From: Penelope pileata
Taxonomy: Eukaryota > Chordata > Aves > Galliformes > Cracidae
Length of the DNA stretch: 64,000 nt
Reading direction: 5' to 3'
NCBI GenBank assembly: GCA_013396635.1
Contig: WBMW01005037.1
Span: forward strand, 1,946,964 to 2,010,963
This document shows, piece after piece, positions 36,984-47,573 of the stretch. Positions within the stretch are counted from its first letter, which is position 1. Every line of letters starts with the position of its first letter. The translations under genes were made by a program, and so were the position numbers. A model generated the notes under the pieces. The model was given only the letters and a program-made list of their open reading frames with translations. It did not search any database and was not told the DNA's origin.

Positions 36984-39900
36984 GTGAGTGGCTGCCAAAG
37001 GGGCTGGGGGGAGGCCCGGCCCATCTGCCTTGGCAGCCCAGAGCGCTTTCACCATTGGTGCTCCAAGCCTTTTGTTGCAATGACAGGCAAGATGATAAAT
37101 GGAGAGGAGCAGCAGCTGTTTGGGAGGTTTTCATTATTTTTCTCCCTCTCCCAGTTTTTGGCAGGTGGGGACTGCAAGTGCAGCTGGGCATCTTGCTCCT
37201 ACAGCCCTGCAGAGCAGGAGATGCCTCTGTTCCTGGCACAGCACTCAGCTGGGGACAGCCCCTGGAGCGTACATGGCTTTGGCTTCTCTGGCTATCAACC
37301 TTGAGGCCATATCCTGATGCAAGGCACCATCCCTTTAGTGCACAGGAGGGATGTTTGCTCAGATGCTGCTGGTGCAAAGTACAGTGCAGCTTCGCCAAGA
37401 GAGGATGCTCTGCTCATTCCTCTTCTCTGCACTGCTGGTTGTTCAGTGGGCGTTAGCACTACGCATCAGCAATGCATCTGCTGTAGTGCTGCAGGTTTTC
37501 TAACTCAGATTGTTTTCCCTTTCAGCTGTTTTCTACACTGCTGCAATCCTTGGGCCTGCAGCGGGTTATCTGGTAGGAGGAATGTTTCTAAATATTTATA
37601 CTGAAATTGGCAGAGAGTAAGTTGCTAAAAAATAATCTTGTTCCTTTTCCTTTATGCTGTATGTTTCCTTTGGGGTAAAAAAAAAAAAAATCCAGGAAAA
37701 TAACCCACTGGCTGGGGGGAAAAGTGCCTGCTGTGTTCAGTGACATTTCTGGGGGGGGGGGCTGAGGCTGGAACAGTTGCTTGCATTAATGCTGTCACTG
37801 GAAGAAAATTGCTCATGAACCTGTCAGCCTAAATCCTTCCTTATGCTGCACTGCCTGCTGTAACGAGGCCAGGAGCAGCAGGTGAATTTTTTGAATGAGT
37901 TCCCCATCAGACCCTGCTGCCAGCACTGCTGCTCTTCCTCCTGGTTGTCCAGCCGTGATGCCTGGTCCCTCCTTGCTTTTTAGTGTTTCTAACTTATTTT
38001 ATCTCCTGGTACCTTACAGGCTCTTTGGCAGATGAATGAGTTTAAAAATGGGAGCGGGTTTCTGGGGAAGGGATGGGTTATTTCCACCAGCTGTCTTGCC
38101 AAAAGGGTGGCTCTGTGATGGAGCAAGGCTCACAGCAACCCCCCAAAACACAGATGAAATGGGAAGAGGTGAAACATGCAAGCTAGAAATGAAAAGAGAA
38201 AAAAAATTATGTAATTTCCTGGGCTCATTAAGTGCTATGTTCTCCAGTAAGGCAGGACAAGATGATGGACGTGGCAGACCTCTGCAGGAGAGGCAGTTTC
38301 CTTTGCTGATGTCTCCACTGTGCCCCCAGCCCCTGCCAGCTTTAGCGATAGCAGCAGCCAGCTTTCTCCCCTCTGTTTCGAACCACCGCCTCTCTCCCTT
38401 GTGTCCTCTTGGGTTTGTTTCTTGCAGGACTGACATCTCCCCAGAAAACACCCTGTGGGTGGGGGCGTGGTGGATCGGCTTCCTGGGGGCAGGAGCAGCC
38501 TCGCTCCTCATCTCCATCCCCATCCTGGGCTACCCCCAGCGCCTCCCAGGTAGGCAGCCCGTGGGGCTGGGGCTGTGCTTCCATCCTCCTATAGCCGGGG
38601 TTAGCGGGGCAGAGGTGTTCAAATTGTGATTAATGCATTAATTTCACTCCTTGGCTCTCCAGCTGCCTATTTTCCTCCTGCAGATTCACCGCGTCTGTAA
38701 CATCCACATCCCACGTCTCACCTGCTCCTTGTTCCCATTTGCAGGGTCCCAGCGGTATATTGTTATGAGGGTGTCGGAGGCCCATCAGCTGAAGGATGGG
38801 AGCCACAAAAAAGCATCGGATCCAGACTTTGGGAAAACAGTTAAAGACCTACCTCGGTGAGAAAAGCGCCCCAGAGGGTAATGCTTAGGGTGATGCTCAT
38901 TTTTGATAGAGACAGTCAGCTCCTTCACTGTAGCTTTCAGGGTTGTTTTTTTTTGTTTTTGTTTTTTTTTTGCCTTTTCATCTTCCAGCCCCATTTATGT
39001 GTTACTACCTCTTATCAATCCTGCAAGGCAGTGATACAGCAGCGCACGTAATCCCAGGGCTGCTGCTACGTTCTGCTGTGTGGGTGAGCACACTTACACA
39101 GCTTTAGTAGGAAGTGGCTTAAAGGAATCCTGGAACATTGGGTAGAAACAAGCAAGAGGACAAAATAAAATTAAGTCTTGAACTTGGAACCATTTCCTAT
39201 AGATCCTTCAAATCTTTTATGATTTTTTGTCATTGTGGTTCCGAGTTTTATTTAAATGTAGATGCTTCTTTATTTCCTTGACTTGGCTTCAAGTGAGTGT
39301 GTAAGCTGTGGGTGTTGCAGAGAGACCTGGGCATTGCTTCATTTTGGATGGCAAGCTTGCCATCAGTAAAGGGATTTTTCATTTTTGCATTTCTGCCAGG
39401 ACCGTTCTTAGGGAGGAGTTTGCATGTGCATGTGATGGCTGCACCACACAAATGCAAACGTTACATGTCACCAGACTCCGTGCTGCTGCCAGCAGTTATT
39501 TCAGAATTTTGTGTTGTTTTTGCCTTTGTAGAGGCAGAGAAAGACTGAAACAGGTGCTCAGTGCAGGAGTTTTCAGCAGCAGTCAGTCTGTGTTGTGTCA
39601 ATGCAGGTACTCACACAGCGAAGAGTGGTCAAAAATCTTGGAGGCCTCATAGGATGTTTACCAGGGGTTAAGGCAGTTTCATGAAGAATATTACATGGAA
39701 TAGATTTCAATACTGTTATTAAATGGCATTCTTGACTGGGTGCCATTTTCCAAGGTCATGACTTATTCTCCACACGGAAATTAAATTCAAAACCTGCATT
39801 TAAATGATGATAAGGTTTTGACTAAAACCAACACAAACTGGGCAGCAGAGAGAGATGAATTTCAGTGTGTTATGTTTTTCTTGCTTTTCTTGAACAAAGC

Positions 39901-42900
39901 TCCCACTATTCCCAGTGAAGGCTGTCTGAGCAATAGTTAGAAGCGTCCTGGGAGCATCTTCCTTTGCACCTTGTTCCTGAAGAATGAACACTGAAGGCAG
40001 CAACTTGGCTTGTATCCAACTATTCAGATCAGTCCAGATCTTAATGTGTTTTTTCTTGTTTTAAAACCTCAGAATTTTCTTCTCTTTTGAACGCAAAAAC
40101 CCAACAGACTTTTGTGTTCCCTGGTTTTGATTAATAAAAGGGAAGTGCCTTGAAGGCTTGCTGTTCTGGAAACTTGCATTAAAGAGGAGATCACATCTGT
40201 GTGCAGCTCTTGGGTACGTGTGGACTCGTGCACAGAGCAAGGCCAAAGGACACTGTTGCTTTTGTTTGTCATAGTATGGACAGTAAAAGTCTCACAAAGA
40301 TGAGAGGAAACACTGATGAAATAAAATGCTATTCCACACCACCAGGTCTTTTCTAAGAGAGCTTAATGCATTGCTGTGTTCACAGTGCTGCCTAGAAGCA
40401 GGAGCATACAGGAACAAAGCCCAAACAGCTTAAGCCTCTGCCCTGAAGAGACTTCTGTCTTAATTCTTGGGTTGAAAAGGCCTGGTAAAATGGCCTTTTC
40501 CTTCTTCTGCTTCCATGTGATTGCTTACGTGAAATATCCCGATGTCAGTGCCTAGGGGTTCAAAGGGAAGACACGTGGAGGCATGCCAAGACAGGAGGCT
40601 TGCTCCTTACTATCTATGGGGCAGAGTTCGAAGATCGCTCATTGGTCTGCCAAGCCCAGATCTTCAGGACAAAAAGCTATGGCCAATATTTCACTTGTAT
40701 CTCTTGGACTACTTGACAGGGTGGGGCTTTGGTATGTGTTATGGCTTTACTACATCTTCAGTGTGGAAGAAGAGGATGTTTTACATTCCTCTGGAACATA
40801 AATGCTCCCCTCCCTTCCCTGGGTGGTGGTGACAGCAGGTGTCATTTCTGCATGCTGGAAAAGTCCCCGCTCACATGCTGTAAGGTTGCACAAATACTCA
40901 TCTATCACTATTGGCTGCTGGCACGTGGCTGTGTGGTGTCACAGTCTGGCAGCCTGCTGTCCTGGGCATGCATTGCTCCTCCGGTGAGTTCCCAGCTCAC
41001 TCAGCAGGACCATTACAAGAGGGAAGAGTGCCCACATGCTTGTATGAGTAAAGACTTTTCGGATGAGGCTTTCATGCATGGTAGGATTCTTCTCCTGGCG
41101 GTGCTGAGCTCCCTGAAATCTCTTTTGCAAAAAGCGAGGGCAGCCAGGGCAAACTGAAAATTATGTGGTTTCTGGGCGTGATTAAAATCCTGCTGGTAAC
41201 AATGGAAAGATGTGTTGACTTTGAGGTTTTATATGCATTATTTCCTCACAAGTACGTCTTCTGTCTGCAAACAAAAAATGATGCAAGACTTTACTCGGCA
41301 GTGAAAGGTGTTCTCTGAATTTTCCTACCTGCAACCTCTGTCCAACAGGCACAAAGTAATGCTGGTTCCAGGGAACATTCTCCTCTTTTCTCTTCAACTG
41401 TAAACGATGAAGGCATCGTACAATTTCTGCATCAGTCAAGAGGCCCACGAGGAGTGTTTTCTAGCTAAGAGATTAGGCTTTGTTCTGAATGAAGCACAGT
41501 TGAAAAGAACAGTCCTGTAAAATACGTAGTTCAGTGAATTAAGACAATCCCAACCACTAGACAATAGTTATTATAAAGCCCTCTGAAATCAAGCTGTAAG
41601 AATGTGTTATATTTCTGTCTTTCAGCCTCTTTGTTCCTTTGGTATAATGAAATTGTCAACTTCATTTGGATAACATGTGAGTCCCTAAATTCCTAGCGTG
41701 TCGGATACTGAGTACCACACTCTCACACTTTGTTGTACTGCAGCAGATTTTATCCCACTTCACATTTCTTCCCAAGCAGTAGCTGTTAAGTAGCAGTGCC
41801 CTTCAATTCAGCGAGCATCCCACTGGGTCCTGGTTCCTGCTGCTCCTGCAGTGTGATGAGGTTAAGCCAGACCCCAAAAGAGCACAATTTGTTGTACTGG
41901 ACCAGGCTAAACTTGGGGCAAGTTATGTGGCAGAATTTCAAGCTCGTTACAAAATGCTCCCTGCAAAGCAGCCCTCTTAGTCCAATATCCGAGATAGTGG
42001 GAAATAATTGAGACCATCCCGTGCCCCTGAGGGTGTTTCTGTGTCTCTGAGATGGAATTGTTGCTGGATCATCTTTCTGCATATAAATGACACATGGCAA
42101 TTTTTCAGGAATATCTATGGCTCTCTGCTAAATCCCAGTGGGTCAAAAATAAAATGTGTTGTTTCAACTTACACGCAAATCTTCGTGTAAAGCTGTGCTT
42201 AGGTTGTGGAAGAAAGATTGTTTTCTGTTTTCTCATGGGATACAAGGTGTTTCAGAGGTGCTTCCTCCATACAGAAAGACTTGCTTGGTATTTCCCATGA
42301 GCTTCAAAATATCCATGGTTATAAGTGATTGTTATTCTCATGTGGACATGCGTGCACTTGAGGAACATGTGTATGTAGTATATAACACAACTTTGTTCCC
42401 TGCTCGTGGTTGCTTGAGTGAGGAGTCCCAGAGTAACTTCCATTAGGGACTGCTACAGCCTTGGAGTGACTGAGATTTGGTGACAAATAGACTCCCTCCA
42501 CAATTACCCCATTTGGGAATGGAAGATATTTCCACTTTGCATCCTGGACCTGAATGTTGGAAAACTACCACTGAAAAGACCCACATAGAAGTGGTGGCCA
42601 TGTGGGCATCCTTAGAGTAAATCATGTCATGCACGCAGTGCTTTTATTTGCTCATCCACACCCCATGCACGTAGGATAAAAAGGCCCATCTGGTGCCCTC
42701 ATGAAGTCCATAGAGAAAAATCCCAGATCATTCCCTCCAGTTTTAGGTCTTTGGCTGATGTTGCTCAGATTCTCTTGGATCCAGGTGTAGCCAATGGGAC
42801 TATAAAAGCTGGCTGAGGTGAGTGTGTGCCTGAAGAGGGTTAAGACCACACAGGGTCTGACTGCCCAGTAGGAACAAGAGCAGGACAAGTAGGCATATGA

Positions 42901-45900
42901 GAGACGTTATATAATAGGCAGAGTTTAAGGGCAAGCTGTTGATCCCCACTGTGCAAGTGATGGGGAGAGGTCAGGTTATCCTCTGCATCCTTCTTTGGCT
43001 GGTAGGACTCAGCAAGTTGAAATGGAGAAGATCACTGCTCTTTCAAAAACTCCCTTTGGGATTTTTCTTTCCAAGGGATGCAGCGTGGTGAGCTGCTGCC
43101 CTGTCTTAAATGTGGTCCTTCTGATCTGAAGATAGGGGACACAGCTGAAATGAAAGTGTGCCACACTGATTCAAATCCAGTATATTTCTCTTTCCCAGAT
43201 CAGTATTGCTGCTTCTGAAGAACCCCACCTTCATCTTCCTCTGCTTAGCGGGAGCGACTGAAGCCACTCTCATTGCTGGGATGTCCACATTTGGACCCAA
43301 GTTCCTGGAGTCTCAGTTTAGTTTAAGTGCCTCTGAAGCTGCTACCCTTTTTGGTAAGGAAACCTGGTTTTACAATGTTTTTTGATCTTTCCTACAAAAA
43401 CAAGTGTCATAGCTCACATAGAGCGAGACAAACACTTTGCCATTCATTTACAGAAGGCTGTCATCTTCTGCTGCTAGACAGTGGGGATCATTTCCTATCA
43501 GCACATCTGTACCAAGTGTGTTTTCTACCTACTAGCTCTATCTACTGACATTAATAAGAAATGCATCACTTCTGTAGCCATTGACTTCTGTTACTCTCTA
43601 GAGAAAGGTGAAATGATTGTAGTCAGTTCCTTCTTGGACATCAGTAGGCAACATTAACAACAACCTTTAACAAGAATTGTGGGCCATAGTTTGTTAGAAA
43701 ATGGGAAGATCCTTAATTAACTCTTGCATCTCAGACTAGAAGAATTTGATCTGAGTTCTGTGGATTCCAACAAGCATCAGCACTTGTGGTGTGCTTCTTA
43801 AACATTCACTTTTAAGATCTATGGGGAGAAGAAGTTGCCTTATCAGGCTCATGCCACATCACCTGAACCACTATGGAGGGCCATATATTGTAGCAAAGCC
43901 TGCTGAAATTCCACCAAGAAGCAACACAGCAACCAAATGATTATTCTCATGCAGACACAATGTACTTAATGTAAGAGAAAAGAGAAACTCCTTACTGACA
44001 TTTCTAAACTTGTTTGTGGCTTTTTTTCCTCCCTTTTTCAGGTTATCTGGTTGTGCCAGCCGGAGGGGGAGGCACATTCCTGGGAGGATTCCTTGTGAAT
44101 AAATTTAAACTCCGCTGCTCAGGAATCATCAAATTGTGTTTACTTTGCACAGTGTCAAGTCTGCTGGCTATTTTCATTTTTTTCATTCACTGCCCTAACA
44201 TGCCAATGGCAGGAGTAACCCAGATGTACGACGGAAGGTAAGAACCATGATCCTGTCTGTCTTGTACTGCATGGCCCTGGTTGGGGTGTAACTCCAAATA
44301 CATGGCATTGATGTTGGCCATCAGTTAGTGTTGGAGGATAATGGTCTAGTCTCAGGCAGATACTGAGGGTGAGAGCCATGGCCCCAGACTACAGATGTTC
44401 AAATTTTTGGATTTAACTGGGACTGTAACCAGGGAAGGGATCAGCACTACCAACGCATGAGTCTCTCCACTCTTCACTTGCCTTCGCAAGGTCCCCCTCC
44501 ATACAAATAGTGTGGATTACTGGTATAGATTAGAAGTGGGATTTCCTGTCTGAATGGAGATACCGCCTCCTGATCTGGTCACTAAAGCGTCCTTTGTAGC
44601 TACAGGGTACAATTCCTTTTTCTTGGTTACAAGTAGGTGAGATTAAACCTTTCCCAAGTCTGGTGTTATGTCCTCTGGGAGTCTTCTTCATCTCCTACCT
44701 TTTCCCCTTTTTCTTTCTCTACCCCATTTCCTCCTGGAAAACCATTCCAGGTCTCCCCGCTGACTGCTCCTGTGTTTCTTTCAGCACTTTGCCTGGCAGC
44801 CAGCTGAACCTGACAGCAGCGTGCAATGCCGAGTGCGGGTGTCTGCAGGAGACCTACAGCCCTGTCTGTGGAAGTGATGACGTTATGTACTACTCTCCTT
44901 GCCACGCCGGGTGCAAAAAAGTGTCTGAAAATCTCAGGAATGGCAAGAAGGTATGTCCCACTGCACCATGTATTGACAAGGCAGCAGCACATCATCTTTG
45001 GAACATTTTGGCTGACTCTGCCAAAGCATCCTCCAGTTTGGGCTTTGCTGCAAGTCAGTGTAAAAGGCAGAGACAGCCCAGAGCAGGTGGAGGATGCTCT
45101 CAGGCAGCACCTGGGACGAAGGTAGAAGGTACCCTGAGGTCACCCTCCTTTGCTTCCCTCAACTTTGATTTTGCCTCATTCTGGGTCAAACTGCGCTGAA
45201 ATCCATTGGATATCACCCAGGCAAGCAGGGGAGCTTGGTGGGCACCTAATTGCTGTGCCAGTGTTTTTGGGGCTTGTTTTGGGTGTTCAGTGCACATGAT
45301 GCACCTCCACATCCTTTCAGCTTATAGACACAGGCAAAGGATCAAGATAGGTAATAACGATGTTCAGTGTTCAAGGGCTGCCTGGCAAAGCTCATGTCTG
45401 CTAGTTAATAATCTGTTTTGGAACAGATGTGCCGGGAATGCAGCCTGATTTCTGCTTCACTCCACCTGGGCAGCAAACTAGCTGCTTTCTGCCCTTCCTG
45501 AATTTCTTTTTAAAGCCCAGTTCTGTCTGTCACCATGCTCTCCGTGGCAATCAGTCTACCAGTTTTTCTTTCCCAGGTCTACCTCGAGTGTAGCTGCGTT
45601 GACAAAACTCTCCTGCTCAGCCCCAGTGAGGCAGAAGCAGGGAAATGCACCTCTTCTTGTGCAAAAAGGACACTGCTGCTCTTCTTCATGTTCGTGGTGA
45701 TCCTCTTCACCTTCCTGAGCAGCATTCCTGCCCTGACTGCAACGCTGCGGTAAGCCTGGGATCCTCTGCAAGAAGCCCCAGATATCTCCGTCTCCATTTT
45801 ACCCCACTGGCACAAGCCCTGGGGGAGGTGGGATGGGAACCACCAGCCTGGAAAGAGAAGAGCTAATTCCCTTTGCTGCCTCAAGGGGACAGCAAATTTT

Positions 45901-47573
45901 GACAATGACATCTCTTTCCTCTGACATCAGGCACCCCCATGTGCCACCCAGTTTGCAGTGGCGTGGGGGGGATGTTGCATTGGGACAAACCTCAGTGTGC
46001 AGGGTGCGGGAGGTGGGTGCAAGGAGAGCGGGTGTTGTGCAGCCTGGCAGTGCTGCTGAGCAGCCCCTCTTCTCCCCCAGGTGCGTCTCCGACAGGCAAA
46101 GGTCATTTGCACTCGGGATCCAGTGGATCGTGGTCCGAACACTTGGTACAGTACAAAGCTTTGTGCATCTGTGTGGTCTGTTGGCTTTGCAGAGCATGCC
46201 CCATGATGTTTTACCTAAGAGCAGAACAGGTTGGGTTGGAAGAGAAGGGGATGGGACAAAGGATGTTGAAAGGAGGATGTTTTCCCTTGTTTGCGGTTCT
46301 TCAGAAAAACTTAATTCTGTTTGCATCGTTTGCAAAATGAGAGATTCTGTAGTATGGCACAGATGGGACAAAGGAGGAGTGTCCTGGCAACGTGTCCTTA
46401 TTTTAAGAAAAAAAAGGAGTAGCATTGAAGACCCTACGTGTGTCATTTGGCACTTGTGCCATTAGTAGGCCAGGGTCAAAAGTCAACTGACTGGACTCCC
46501 AGTTCTTGAAATTCAGCACGTTTTGCTCTGGACATTTGCAGGATGAGTTTATTCCATCATGGTAGCCTGATGCATTTCTGCAAGCACCTTGTGTCTTGCA
46601 AGGCTGGTGCACAGGCCTTGCCCAAAATTAAGGGTCTGCTGTGTCTTCCCACAGGTGGCATCCCTGGCCCCATTGCCTTTGGGTCGATGATCGACAAATC
46701 CTGCCTGCTCTGGCAGGACCAGTGTGGTGAGCAAGGCTCCTGCTACGTCTACCAGAACTCAGCCATGAGCCGCTACACCCTGGTCACAGGGCTGGTCTAC
46801 AAGGTGAGGTTGGGGCTTCACTCTGATCAAGCACATCTTTAGGGGGCAGCATCTCATGGGGAAAAAAAAAAAAAAAAAAAAGATGTTATGCCGATCTGCC
46901 CCTCTCCAAAGCCAAATTAGATCTTAAGACCAGAAATGTTCTCAGGGAAGGCAAAAGCTCCTCTTGTTTCTCGCCAGGTAACTGTGCTCCAGGCGCTGTC
47001 ATTCTTTTAAATTCCCATCACTTTCCAGGCTTACAGCTTCTGTTGCACCGTAAGAAAATTCTCCCAACAGTTACTGAATGATTTTTGCTAGAAATGGAGT
47101 AAAACAAGCTACAGCGTGTTTGTGAGAGTGAGCCATGTCACCGTGGGCACGCTGTAAATAACCATTTCCTGATCACTGCTAGAAAACACGAGACCATAGC
47201 TGTGTGATTCCTGTTTATTAGCTGAAACCCATCATTTTAACTGCTCCCAAAAAGGCACTTGATGTAGAGAGTAGCGTTTAGCAGTTACTGTGATGAAGTG
47301 GCTTTCAAAATCCTTTGCGCACTCTGAAGTGCTGCTGACTCCCGGTTGCTTTGCTTGTTTACACCCACTAGGCACCCATTTTTGGGGAGAACAGGGAATA
47401 ATGAAATGTCTTGGTGGCTGCAGGTGCTGGGGACAACCTTCTTTACGGTCGCTTGTGTGCTGTACAAACCACCAGCAGCAGAATCAGCCCCGGGCAGCTC
47501 AGACACATCGGAAAATGGCAATGGTGACCTCCAGGAAAGCAAACCTTCGCTCCCAGCTGAAGAGGATATATAA
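36200..47573 (+). CDS. SLCO4A1: Solute carrier organic anion transporter family member 4A1 (OATP4A1 / OATP-E)
   Basis: Eleven coding exons join in phase: 36200-36983, 37526-37616, 38428-38549, 38745-38856, 43199-43353, 44042-44237, 44785-44950, 45577-45749, 46081-46145, 46655-46803 and 47424-47573. The frame is 2163 nt (720 aa), close to the roughly 722 aa of human OATP4A1, with no stop or frameshift. The family is a plasma-membrane, sodium-independent exchanger; OATP4A1 is known for thyroid hormones, estrone sulfate, taurocholate and prostaglandins. Visible features are a cytoplasmic N-terminus to about residue 98, about twelve hydrophobic segments, the signature WVGAWWIGFL at 302-311, and an extracellular Kazal-like loop with cysteines at 500, 504, 506, 515, 526, 530, 547, 549, 566 and 570. 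The start at 36200 fits the mammalian N-terminus best (PHHLMGE compared with PLHQLGD). Its Kozak context has G at +4 but T at -3. The segments matching SLCO4A1 most closely are in exons 2, 7 and 10, so confusion with SLCO4C1 or other paralogues is unlikely. Confidence 0.97.
37526..37616 (+). CDS. SLCO4A1: SLCO4A1 exon 3
   Basis: It follows the acceptor ccctttcag and ends before the donor gtaagt. It encodes residues 262-291 plus split codons at both ends. The product is TM5, with the conserved FYTAAILGPAAGYL run and the start of the loop before the family signature. Phase 1 enters and phase 2 leaves, matching its neighbours. Confidence 0.95.
38428..38549 (+). CDS. SLCO4A1: SLCO4A1 exon 4
   Basis: Acceptor ttcttgcag, donor gtaggc. 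It encodes about residues 292-333, including the OATP superfamily signature WVGAWWIGFL (302-311) at the outer end of TM6, and TM6 itself through IPILGYPQRLPG. The signature is intact. Confidence 0.96.
38745..38856 (+). CDS. SLCO4A1: SLCO4A1 exon 5
   Basis: Acceptor catttgcag, donor gtgaga. It encodes the large central cytoplasmic loop, residues about 333-370, with the family-conserved SDPDFGKTVKDLP segment. It is hydrophilic, with no membrane segment. Confidence 0.95.
43199..43353 (+). CDS. SLCO4A1: SLCO4A1 exon 6
   Basis: It follows the longest internal intron (4.3 kb) and the acceptor tctttcccag; the donor is gtaagg. Residues about 370-422 form TM7 (LLLLKNPTFIFLCLAGATEA) and the FGPKFLESQFSLSASEAATLF loop leading to TM8, a highly conserved OATP stretch. 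Confidence 0.95.
44042..44237 (+). CDS. SLCO4A1: SLCO4A1 exon 7
   Basis: Acceptor ccctttttcag, donor gtaaga. Residues about 422-487 contain TM8 with the glycine-rich YLVVPAGGGGTFLGGF run, a short basic cytoplasmic turn (NKFKLRCSG), TM9, and the HCPNMPMAGVT start of the big extracellular loop. GGGGTFLGGF is characteristic of OATP4A1. Confidence 0.96.
44785..44950 (+). CDS. SLCO4A1: SLCO4A1 exon 8
   Basis: Acceptor tgtttctttcag, donor gtatgt. Residues 487-542 form the first part of the Kazal-like extracellular loop, with cysteines at 500, 504, 506, 515, 526 and 530 and the core YSPVCGSD (511-518). An Asn-Leu-Thr glycosylation sequon lies at 495-497. The exon ends in phase 0. Confidence 0.95.
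45577..45749 (+). CDS. SLCO4A1: SLCO4A1 exon 9
   Basis: Acceptor tttctttcccag, donor gtaagc. Residues 543-600 complete the Kazal-like loop (cysteines 547, 549, 566, 570) and give TM10, which ends in the conserved FTFLSSIPALTATLR. Confidence 0.95.
46081..46145 (+). CDS. SLCO4A1: SLCO4A1 exon 10
   Basis: This is a small 65-base exon with acceptor ctcccccag and donor gtacag. It encodes CVSDRQRSFALGIQWIVVRT (601-620) plus Leu 621 and split codons, which is the cytoplasmic turn and first half of TM11. It is short enough to be missed by ORF-based gene finding, but phase and homology are unambiguous. Confidence 0.94.
46655..46803 (+). CDS. SLCO4A1: SLCO4A1 exon 11
   Basis: Acceptor cttcccacag, donor gtgagg. 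Residues 622-671 finish TM11 (GGIPGPIAFGSMIDKSC), then a short extracellular loop with the cysteine cluster CLLWQDQCGEQGSC, and the start of TM12 (AMSRYTLVTGLVYK). Confidence 0.95.
46862..46881 (+). repeat. Poly(A) run
   Basis: Twenty uninterrupted A lie in intron 11, 58 bases after exon 11. No flanking SINE or LINE body or target-site duplication is recognisable. Confidence 0.9.
47424..47573 (+). CDS. SLCO4A1: SLCO4A1 exon 12 (last coding exon)
   Basis: Acceptor gtggctgcag. It encodes residues 672-720 and the TAA stop at 47571-47573. The first 18 residues complete TM12 (VLGTTFFTVACVLYK), and the rest is an acidic, serine-rich cytoplasmic tail ending in EEDI. The tail has diverged freely from mammals, as expected for this region. 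Confidence 0.94.
   Translation: MLGTTFFTVACVLYKPPAAESAPGSSDTSENGNGDLQESKPSLPAEEDI

Larger units (their letters stand above)
36984..47423 (+). other. SLCO4A1 introns 2-11 (non-exonic content)
   Basis: All ten introns are GT-AG. Their lengths are 542, 811, 195, 4342, 688, 547, 626, 331, 509 and 620 bases. I see no nested gene. Low-complexity items are an A run at 37678-37690 and a run of 11 G at 37751-37761 in intron 3, and 20 consecutive A at 46862-46881 in intron 11. A gttgggttggaagag word near 46229 resembles CR1 but is too short to call. Confidence 0.85.

Noticed and set aside
46225..46245. ggttgggttggaagagaagg in SLCO4A1 intron 10, CR1-like
   Set aside because: The similarity covers about 15 bases only, with no terminal octamer or further CR1 sequence.
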